NCBI GenBank assembly: GCA_046048875.1
Contig: JBJOFG010000008.1
Coordinates: 124,001 to 188,000, forward strand
Direction: 5' to 3'
From: CAIZGX01 sp046048875
GTDB taxonomy: Bacteria > Bacteroidota > Bacteroidia > Flavobacteriales_D > Sanyastnellaceae
DNA length: 64,000 bases
Shown here: positions 1 to 6,566 of the stretch, in pieces
Position numbering within the stretch: the stretch's first letter is position 1
How the letters are laid out: each line of letters begins with the position of its first letter
Translations under genes and position numbers: made by a program
The notes under the pieces: generated by a model
Told to the model about the DNA's origin: nothing
Seen by the model: the letters and a program-made list of their open reading frames with translations, nothing else
Database searches by the model: none

Positions 1-90
1 ACACAGTTCCAACAACGGAGTTCTAACAACGAAGTTCCAATTACGCAGTAGGAATAAAACCGAAGGTTTTCCCATTACGCAGTTCCTAGG
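1..90. repeat. Mini-hairpin array, CYMAC/GGAAT-linker class
   Basis: Read directly. Short inverted repeats follow each other with 5-nt linkers: AAC/GTT stems with a 3-nt centre at 14-22 and 28-36, a TAC/GTA stem at 42-50, a 6-bp AAAACC/GGTTTT stem with loop GAA at 56-70, and an imperfect copy at 76-84, ending in the palindrome CCTAGG. It lies downstream of the collagen-like gene on the minus strand and may continue off the window edge. The same module set recurs at 3791-3875, 38823-38994, 49258-49308 and 50946-51100. Function unknown; the long hairpin could help end transcription. Confidence 0.85.
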
Positions 91-197
91 AATTCAGCAG
101 ATTGGTCGGGAGTTGAGTGGGCTAAGGTTTGGGTGAGTAGTTAAAAAATAACCCCCACTTTTCAGTGAGGGTGAGTTTTATGAATATTAAATCTTTT

Positions 198-3116
198 TTA
201 TTCAAAACAAGATGATGAAATTTCAGTGAATGCGGGTTCAATTCCAATGGTATTCGCAGATTTTGTGAATGTTACGTTTGTCAAACTAAGTGTGCTTGTC
301 GTAAAGGAAGTTAAGGCACTTGAAACTAAGTTTGAGGAAGTCAGGCAGCAACTATTTAGATCAACTGATGTTTTTGTGATTTTAATATCATTAAATCCTT
401 TACCGCTGCAATTTGTAACCCCAAACAATACTGTTGAACTATTTTGAAAAGTTATTGATGAAAACAAATCAAAATCGGATAAATCTGTGAAAGAACCATC
501 AGAGATTACTCCACTTCTAGACGAACTATTGGATTTAATACAGAAACCTTTTGTCGTGCTTGGGCCTTCAACGTATCCGGTGATGTACGTATTGCCATTG
601 TTAGAATTGAATGCAATGTCTTCGACTACATACGATGTAGCATTTGCGTATTCACCGCTGAAATTAATTTGATCATTAGTTAAGATTGCACCATCGAAAG
701 AAATTTCAACAAATCTAATATTACTGCCATTTGAAAAAGCAACAACTAAAGACTGAGAGTTTGTAGTTGATATTTGACCTAGTGAAAATTGAATATTTGT
801 GCTGGTTGAACCTAAACCTTTAGACCACAATAAATCGAGATTTGCATTGAATTTGGAGATGTTAACAGTATGTTGTGTGCCATTAATTGTTCGGCAAAGA
901 GAAAATATATTTCCGTCTGATGATCCACAAATATCAAGTGGGTAAGCGTTTCCACCGGTTGGCGTATATGATTTACTAGAGAGGATATTAAAGCTTGGGT
1001 CAATTATTAGAAGGTGAACATTAGGAGGCCCAGAGGCTTGAATTACTAGATTTCCTCCCGGCAATAATCTCAAATTCAATCTCTCAACATTATTTCCGAG
1101 AGAATTAGAAAAACTTCCTCCATTTATAAAAGCTCCGGCTGCGCTTAACTTGTAAATTCGTATCGTTGTGCTTATGCTAGAGAGATACAATGCGTTTTCA
1201 GAAATGCTGTAAACTAGACTTGTTGCTGAAATTTGACCGACGCGAAATTGAGAGAGTATTTCGCCGAGAGAATTTAAATGGATTACAATGCTATTTGATT
1301 CTAAATCTTGAGTTATCAGTAACCAAAAACCACCATTTCCATCTGGTGAAGCATCGATAAGATTTTCATTTGCTGGAGTCCCGATAGTCATGCAACCATT
1401 TGTTGCACCTAATATTGGTAAATTTGAATTTAAAGTATTGGAAAACCCCGGAGGATTATTGCTGAAGTTCGATATTAAACTGCCGAGATATACACTATTA
1501 CCGTAGCTTAAGTACAATGTGTCATTGGAAAGCGATAGTGCTTGTAATTCGTTAGTTGGATTCGAATCAGCGTCATTTATTGACACTGTTCCTCCGTTTT
1601 CACTCAAAGTTAGATTTGAACCATTAATACTCAAGGTTTGAGGAATCCCCACCCCAGGGATACCTTGAATCCCTTGTGGACCTGTTGCTCCGGTAGCTCC
1701 TGTCAATCCGATAGGTCCTTGTGGTCCTGTTGGACCGGTAGCTCCCGTTAATCCAATAGGACCTTGTGGTCCCGTTGCACCATTTGCTCCTGCAGCTCCT
1801 GTAGCACCCGTCGCTCCTGTCAATCCGATAGGTCCTTGAGGTCCTGTTGCTCCCGTTGCTCCTGTTAATCCGATAGGTCCTTGTGGTCCAGTTGCTCCTG
1901 TTGCACCTGTAGCTCCAGTTGCTCCCGCCGGTCCGGTCAATCCAATTGGTCCTTGAGGGCCTGTAGCACCCGTCGCTCCTGTGGCCCCCGCCGGTCCTGT
2001 CAATCCAATAGGTCCTTGTGGACCAGTCTCACCTTGAATGCCTTGAGGCCCCACTGCACCGGTAGATCCAGTCGCACCCGTTAGTCCAGTCAATCCGATA
2101 GGACCTTGAGGACCAATTGCACCGGTCAAACCGATAGGCCCTTGTGGTCCTGTTGCTCCGGTAGCTCCTGTCAATCCTATTGGACCTTGTGGACCAGTCT
2201 CACCTTGAATTCCTTGAGGTCCTTGAGGACCTGTAAATCCTATTGGACCTTGAGGACCAACTTCACCTTGAATACCTTGAGGCCCAGTTGCACCAGTCGC
2301 TCCAGTAGCACCGGTAGCGCCTGTTAATCCGATTGGTCCTTGTGGTCCTGTCGCACCTGTCAATCCAATTGGTCCTTGAGGTCCTGTTGCACCAGTAGCT
2401 CCTGTTAATCCGATAGGTCCTTGTGGTCCTGTTGCTCCTGTCGCACCCGCAGGGCCTGTTAAACCAATTGGACCTTGTGGACCTGTAGCTCCAGTCAAAC
2501 CGATTGGCCCTTGAGGACCAACTTCACCCTGAATACCTTGAGGGCCTTCTGCTCCGTCTTGTCCGTTTGTACCATTCAATCCAGCTGGTCCTTGTGGCCC
2601 CATTTCACCTTGAATACCTTGTATACCCTGAGGTCCTTGCGCACCGTCTTGTCCATTCGTTCCGTTTGCCCCTGCTGGTCCTTGAGGTCCGGCTGGTCCT
2701 TGTGGACCAGGAGTATTCGATGTCTCTGCATACAACGCATAAGGAACACTTAAAAATTGTGTTGTTCCTAAATCAGTAAATACAGAACCTCCTGTTGGAT
2801 CCATCTTCACATGTAAAAATCGATCGCCGTTGTTCCACAAGTTTGAAGGCATGGTAGAAATACTTCCAATTTTCACATTGAACAAACCAAACTGATTCGT
2901 TGTCGTGCTGTGTGTTTCAGAAAATAATTCAGTTCCTGAAATATCTTCAATGGCAAGCAAAAGAGTGATGCTCTGATTCTGCAACGCGTTACCCTGTGCA
3001 TCACGAGCAACTCCCTGATAGGGGATTTGAAGCGGAGCTTGAGCACTTGCCAGAAACGTAAGAAAAGATAAGAAAAGGGTAAGAGAGGGTAAGATTAATT
3101 TGGATCTGAGATTCAT
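198..3116 (-). CDS. Secreted collagen-like (Gly-X-Y) repeat protein
   Basis: A 972-residue protein with a signal peptide (residues 1 to about 26, ending ASAQA). Residues 27-135 form a small N-terminal domain with the IPYQGVARDAQG motif that often heads Bacteroidota cell-surface proteins. From about 136 to 490 there is an almost unbroken Gly-X-Y tract built from GPQGPIGLTGATG-like units with GIQGE variants, expected to form a collagen-type triple helix. Residues 490-972 are a beta-rich region of unknown function, poor in Cys except near the end. No type IX sorting domain is visible at its C-terminus, unlike its neighbour 1 bp upstream at 3118-3594, with which it is probably co-transcribed. The DNA of the tract is highly repetitive (about 1650-2711). 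The role is probably adhesive or structural, by inference. Confidence 0.85.
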   Translation of the reverse strand: MNLRSKLILPSLTLFLSFLTFLASAQAPLQIPYQGVARDAQGNALQNQSITLLLAIEDISGTELFSETHSTTTNQFGLFNVKIGSISTMPSNLWNNGDRFLHVKMDPTGGSVFTDLGTTQFLSVPYALYAETSNTPGPQGPAGPQGPAGANGTNGQDGAQGPQGIQGIQGEMGPQGPAGLNGTNGQDGAEGPQGIQGEVGPQGPIGLTGATGPQGPIGLTGPAGATGATGPQGPIGLTGATGATGPQGPIGLTGATGPQGPIGLTGATGATGATGATGPQGIQGEVGPQGPIGFTGPQGPQGIQGETGPQGPIGLTGATGATGPQGPIGLTGAIGPQGPIGLTGLTGATGSTGAVGPQGIQGETGPQGPIGLTGPAGATGATGATGPQGPIGLTGPAGATGATGATGATGPQGPIGLTGATGATGPQGPIGLTGATGATGAAGANGATGPQGPIGLTGATGPTGPQGPIGLTGATGATGPQGIQGIPGVGIPQTLSINGSNLTLSENGGTVSINDADSNPTNELQALSLSNDTLYLSYGNSVYLGSLISNFSNNPPGFSNTLNSNLPILGATNGCMTIGTPANENLIDASPDGNGGFWLLITQDLESNSIVIHLNSLGEILSQFRVGQISATSLVYSISENALYLSSISTTIRIYKLSAAGAFINGGSFSNSLGNNVERLNLRLLPGGNLVIQASGPPNVHLLIIDPSFNILSSKSYTPTGGNAYPLDICGSSDGNIFSLCRTINGTQHTVNISKFNANLDLLWSKGLGSTSTNIQFSLGQISTTNSQSLVVAFSNGSNIRFVEISFDGAILTNDQINFSGEYANATSYVVEDIAFNSNNGNTYITGYVEGPSTTKGFCIKSNSSSRSGVISDGSFTDLSDFDLFSSITFQNSSTVLFGVTNCSGKGFNDIKITKTSVDLNSCCLTSSNLVSSALTSFTTSTLSLTNVTFTKSANTIGIEPAFTEISSSCFE
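1650..2711 (-). repeat. Collagen-coding DNA repeat tract
   Basis: About 1.06 kb of in-frame repeats of 9, 18, 27 and 36 nt encoding Gly-X-Y triplets, with many near-identical blocks for GPQGPIGLTG. Synonymous differences between units show they are not all recent copies, but several blocks are nearly identical. Long repeats of this kind are prone to slippage and recombination, so length is likely to vary between strains and the assembly here may be compressed. Confidence 0.85.
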
Positions 3117-3117
3117 C

Positions 3118-3594
3118 TTAGATGGTTTTGATTAAGGTAATGGTCTTGAATTCTTGAGATGCTTTGTTTCGAACTTGTAAATAATAACTTCCGTTTGCCA
3201 ACGACCGAACGTCCATTCGGTTGGTTGACATTAAGGTTTGTTTAGAAATGAATTTTCCAGCTAAATCGAAAAGAGACGCTTCATAAATTTCTGAGCTAGG
3301 CGCAGTAATGACAAATTCATCGCGAGTAGGATTCGGATAAACAGAAATATTCCAAGATGAATTCAATTCTTCAACCGAGATAATTTGATCTACAGGTTGC
3401 AATTGTCCGTTCGTGACAATGATTCCATTCGTCTGCGTGGAAACCATCGATTCCCCAACATTCCAATCAACCACAAGATTTCCAACAGTGGCCGTTCCGC
3501 CGGTGCTGTTGATCACAGACGGTGCAATCGATTGCGCAAAAGCAGAGCAATTCAACAAGGCAATTGCAACGATCAGTAAATATTTAAAATTCAT
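3118..3594 (-). CDS. Small T9SS type A sorting domain protein
   Basis: 158 residues. The signal peptide ends near residue 20 (SAFA/QS). After a short segment with GGTATVGNLVVDWNVGE-like wording comes a type IX secretion C-terminal sorting domain at about 83-158, recognisable by VYPNPTRDEF, a Gly-Lys-type turn and the closing GSYYLQV...TITLIK pattern. Such domains direct export across the outer membrane by the type IX system and are then removed or anchored. The mature part is only about 60 residues, so it may be an adaptor or surface tag for the collagen-like protein encoded 1 bp downstream. A possible -7 box TATATTCG lies at 3622-3629 on the minus strand. Confidence 0.85.
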   Translation of the reverse strand: MNFKYLLIVAIALLNCSAFAQSIAPSVINSTGGTATVGNLVVDWNVGESMVSTQTNGIIVTNGQLQPVDQIISVEELNSSWNISVYPNPTRDEFVITAPSSEIYEASLFDLAGKFISKQTLMSTNRMDVRSLANGSYYLQVRNKASQEFKTITLIKTI

Positions 3595-3638
3595 GTGAGT
3601 AATGAGTAAGGTTATGGTTTACGAATATAACACAATTA

Positions 3639-3779
3639 CACTTCGTGATGACACTTTGTGATGACCGTTCCGGATGACCACTTCGTGGATGACACAATTC
3701 ATGTGATGACAATCTACGATTGATGACGAACAAGTTCGATGACCGTTCCGGATGACACTTCGTGATAACCGCTTCGCGG
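3639..3779. repeat. Mini-hairpin array, ATGA-linker class (10 hairpins)
   Basis: The segment is tiled without gaps by ten perfect inverted repeats separated by ATGA (ATAA once). Hairpins: 3639-3647 (CAC/GTG), 3652-3660 (CAC/GTG), 3665-3673 (CCG/CGG), 3678-3688 (CCAC/GTGG), 3693-3705 (CACA/TGTG, 5-nt loop), 3710-3722 (CAATC/GATTG), 3727-3738 (CGAAC/GTTCG, 2-nt loop), 3743-3751 (CCG/CGG), 3756-3764 (CAC/GTG), 3769-3779 (CCGC/GCGG). Most loops are TTC or TTT. It sits between divergent genes starting at 3594 and 3927. The short peptides it could encode are artefacts of the repeat. Confidence 0.9.
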
Positions 3780-3790
3780 AGGCTGCTATC

Positions 3791-3875
3791 AACGCAGTTC
3801 CAATTATGCAATAGGAATTACGCAGTAGAAATAAAATCTTCGATTTTCCAATTACGAAGTTCATGTAACTTCGTT
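3791..3875. repeat. Mini-hairpin array, CYMAC/GGAAT-linker class
   Basis: Modules at 3791-3799 (AAC/GTT), 3805-3813 (TAT/ATA), 3819-3827 (TAC/GTA), 3833-3847 (AAAATC/GATTTT, loop TTC), 3853-3861 (TAC/GTT, imperfect) and 3867-3875 (AAC/GTT), with linkers CCAAT, GGAAT, GAAAT, CCAAT. It follows the ATGA-class array directly, so together the two occupy most of the 332-bp gap between 3594 and 3927. The rest of the gap is the leader of the VWA gene, A/T-rich with no clear promoter. Confidence 0.85.
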
Positions 3876-3926
3876 CCGCTTTGAACTTTTCAATGAGCGT
3901 TATGTTATCTATAAAATTCCTTTTGC

Positions 3927-5036
3927 ATGCAAAAGTCTGGTTACGTTTTTAAACCTTTTGAAGAACCCAATCTTACTCCGTTCGAGAGACTGTTCGATGT
4001 GTTCAGTGAACTCATTACCCATACCTCAGGAGATGTAGATGAGGCGTTGGAGTGGTTGGAAGAGATCGATAAGGAGTACAAGCTTACCACCGACGACTAT
4101 ACCATGGAAGATTTTGTGGAAGACCTGAAGAAGAAGGGATACCTTAAAGAAGAAATTCTTCCAGACGGACAAGGACAAATGGCCATTACCGCAAAGACTG
4201 AACGTGCCCTGCGCAAAAATGCCATGGATCAGATCTTCGGGAAGATTCGAAAAAGCGGTGCGGGAAATCACAAGAGTAAGAAAAGCGGACAAGGCGACGA
4301 GTCAACGGGTGAATTTAGAAGCTTTCAATTCGGAGATTCATTCGAAAATATTTCGGTGACCGAAAGTTTGAAGAACGCGCAAATCAACAACGGCGTTGGC
4401 GACTTCAAATTAACCGAACAAGATTTGGTGGTGGAAGACACACACCACAAATCGCAGATGAGTACGGTGCTCATGATAGACATTAGCCACAGCATGATCC
4501 TTTACGGAGAAGACCGAATTACTCCCGCGAAGAAAGTGGCTATGGCACTGGCAGAACTCATCACCACTTCATATCCGAAAGACACATTGGATGTGATTGT
4601 CTTCGGCGACGATGCTTGGCCGATAAAAATTGCCGACTTGCCTTATCTGAATGTGGGTCCTTATCACACGAACACCGTTGCCGGTTTAGAACTGGCCATG
4701 GACATTCTTCGAAGAAAGCGAAACACGAACAAACAAATTTTCATGATTACGGACGGCAAGCCGAGCTGCCTTCGCTTGCCCGACGGACAATATTATAAGA
4801 ACAGCAACGGGTTGGATCAATACATTGTGGAACGCTGCTACACCATGGCGGCGCAGGCCCGCAAGATGCACATTCCCATTACAACTTTCATGATTGCACA
4901 AGATCCTTATCTGCAATCGTTCGTGGAGCAATTCACACAGTCGAACAAGGGCAAAGCGTTTTACACGGGATTGAAAGGATTGGGTGAAATGATTTTTCAC
5001 GATTACGAAACGAATAGAAAAAAACGAATTAATTAA
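3927..5036 (+). CDS. VWA-domain protein (MoxR-partner type)
   Basis: 369 residues, no signal peptide, so cytoplasmic. The N-terminal 110 residues are acidic and helical. A von Willebrand factor A domain spans about 178-350: the metal-coordinating MIDAS motif DISHS at 185-189 (Asp185, Ser187, Ser189), a Thr in the HTNT stretch near 248-250, and ITDGKPS with Asp276. Three bases separate it from the AAA ATPase gene at 5040, so they form an operon. MoxR-type AAA ATPases and VWA proteins are a well-known pair in which the ATPase, with the VWA partner, acts as a chaperone for maturation or metal insertion. The client here is unknown. Start chosen at the ATG at 3927. Confidence 0.88.
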   Translation: MQKSGYVFKPFEEPNLTPFERLFDVFSELITHTSGDVDEALEWLEEIDKEYKLTTDDYTMEDFVEDLKKKGYLKEEILPDGQGQMAITAKTERALRKNAMDQIFGKIRKSGAGNHKSKKSGQGDESTGEFRSFQFGDSFENISVTESLKNAQINNGVGDFKLTEQDLVVEDTHHKSQMSTVLMIDISHSMILYGEDRITPAKKVAMALAELITTSYPKDTLDVIVFGDDAWPIKIADLPYLNVGPYHTNTVAGLELAMDILRRKRNTNKQIFMITDGKPSCLRLPDGQYYKNSNGLDQYIVERCYTMAAQARKMHIPITTFMIAQDPYLQSFVEQFTQSNKGKAFYTGLKGLGEMIFHDYETNRKKRIN

Positions 5037-5039
5037 TAA

Positions 5040-6500
5040 ATGAATACTTCAATCACAACATTCGGCGCATTGAAAGCGTCGGGATATATTTCGAAAAGCA
5101 TAAAAAACGAGTTACGCGATAACCTCATCGTTTCCATTCAAGAAGGAAAAAATACATTTCCTGGAATGCACGGATACGAGGAAACCGTGATTCCACAGTT
5201 GGAACGCGCTATTTTATCGAAGCACAACATTAATCTTTTGGGCCTACGCGGACAAGGGAAAACACGCATAGCGCGTCTCATGATAAACTTGTTAGACGAA
5301 TACATTCCTGTTGTAGATGGAAGCGAAATGAACGATGATCCGTTCCATCCGATTAGCAGATACGCGCGTGATCTCATGGAAGAGAAGGGAGATGAAACAC
5401 CCATCACTTGGCTTCATCGTTCAGAACGTTTTTTCGAAAAGTTGGCAACACCCGATGTGACCATTGCCGATTTAATTGGAGACATTGATCCGATTAAGGC
5501 TTCCAACTTGAAATTGAGTTACGCAGACGAACGTGTGATTCACTTCGGAATGATTCCAAGAGCGAACAGATGTCTTTTTGTGATTAATGAATTGCCCGAT
5601 TTGCAAGCGCGTATTCAAGTTGCTCTCTTCAATATTTTGGAAGAAGGGGATGTGCAGATTCGTGGATTCAAATTACGCCTTCCGCTAGATTTGCAATTTG
5701 TGTTCACCGCGAATCCGGAAGACTACACCAATCGCGGAAGCATTGTCACTCCGCTGAAAGACCGCATTGGCTCTCAGATTTTGACGCACTATTCCATGGA
5801 TCTTCAGACCGCTAAGAAAATTACGAAGCAAGAATCCGAGAAGTTGGAAGACCGTATGTGCAAGGTTCATGTTCCGGAATTGGCAAGAGACATCCTCGAA
5901 CAAATTGCTTTCGAAGCCAGACAAAGCGAATACGTCGATCATAAGAGCGGTGTGAGTGCGCGTATGAGTATTACGGCATTCGAAAATTTAATCAGCACTG
6001 CTGAACGTCGTGCTTTAATGAATCATGAAAAGGAGACCACTGTTCGTTTCAGCGACCTCATGGGTGTTGTTCCTTCGATAACAGGAAAGGTTGAATTGGT
6101 TTACGAAGGCGAACAGGAGGGGAGTGGATTCGTAGCGAATCACCTCATTGGTGAAGCCACGAAAACGTTGTTCTTGCAATATTTTCCGAAGATTGAAAAG
6201 TTGAAGAAGCAAGATCAGGTGACTCCTTACGATGAAATCGTGAATTGGTTTTTCGAAGCCGATGGTTTTGAATTAACCGACGAATCGAATCAAGAGGATT
6301 ACTTGAGCGCATTGGCATCCATAGAACCGTTGAACGAACTCATTCAAAAATATCAACCCCGCGTTGCAGAAGCTGACCTTCTCTTCTTGAAGGAATTCAT
6401 CCTTTGGGCCTTGGTAGAATTGAAGCAGCTTTCAAAACGTCGCACCACGGGAGGAACGGCGTTTAATGATTCGTTTGATAACTACATCAAAGGATTATAA
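5040..6500 (+). CDS. MoxR-like / Mg-chelatase-like AAA ATPase
   Basis: 486 residues. Walker A is GLRGQGKT at 68-75, the Walker B region is CLFVINEL at 178-185 (Glu184 where AAA proteins usually carry D-E), sensor 1 is VFTANPEDY at 221-229, and an arginine-finger-like DRIG follows at 241. The pattern fits the Mg-chelatase ChlI/MoxR branch, including the helix-2 insert before sensor 1. The last 150 residues are helical and not recognised. It is immediately downstream of the VWA gene and should work with it as an ATP-driven remodelling pair. The stop codon ends at 6500 and the hairpin array starts at 6501. Confidence 0.88.
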   Translation: MNTSITTFGALKASGYISKSIKNELRDNLIVSIQEGKNTFPGMHGYEETVIPQLERAILSKHNINLLGLRGQGKTRIARLMINLLDEYIPVVDGSEMNDDPFHPISRYARDLMEEKGDETPITWLHRSERFFEKLATPDVTIADLIGDIDPIKASNLKLSYADERVIHFGMIPRANRCLFVINELPDLQARIQVALFNILEEGDVQIRGFKLRLPLDLQFVFTANPEDYTNRGSIVTPLKDRIGSQILTHYSMDLQTAKKITKQESEKLEDRMCKVHVPELARDILEQIAFEARQSEYVDHKSGVSARMSITAFENLISTAERRALMNHEKETTVRFSDLMGVVPSITGKVELVYEGEQEGSGFVANHLIGEATKTLFLQYFPKIEKLKKQDQVTPYDEIVNWFFEADGFELTDESNQEDYLSALASIEPLNELIQKYQPRVAEADLLFLKEFILWALVELKQLSKRRTTGGTAFNDSFDNYIKGL

Positions 6501-6564
6501 CCTTCTTCGAAGGATGACGCAACGAAGTTGCGATGACACACTTTGTGTGATGACCGCTCTGCGG
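6501..6564. repeat. Mini-hairpin array, ATGA-linker class (4 hairpins)
   Basis: Four perfect hairpins fill the whole gap between two convergent genes: 6501-6513 (CCTTC/GAAGG), 6518-6532 (CGCAAC/GTTGCG), 6537-6549 (CACAC/GTGTG), 6554-6564 (CCGC/GCGG). Loops are TTC, GAA, TTT and TCT, and the linker is ATGA each time. The first base follows the AAA ATPase stop and the last is 2 bp before the carB stop. It is placed where a two-way terminator would be, but it has no T-tract. Confidence 0.92.
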
Positions 6565-6566
6565 AG

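Noticed and set aside
1881..2779. Several plus-strand reading frames opposite the collagen tract
   Set aside because: They arise because the repeat lacks stops on the other strand. Their Cys/Trp/Ser-rich composition is not protein-like.
3584..3864. Short reading frames with HPERSS and VITKC peptides over the hairpin arrays
   Set aside because: They are translations of the ATGA-linked repeats in several frames, with no start context. Similar peptides are a familiar artefact of intergenic repeats.
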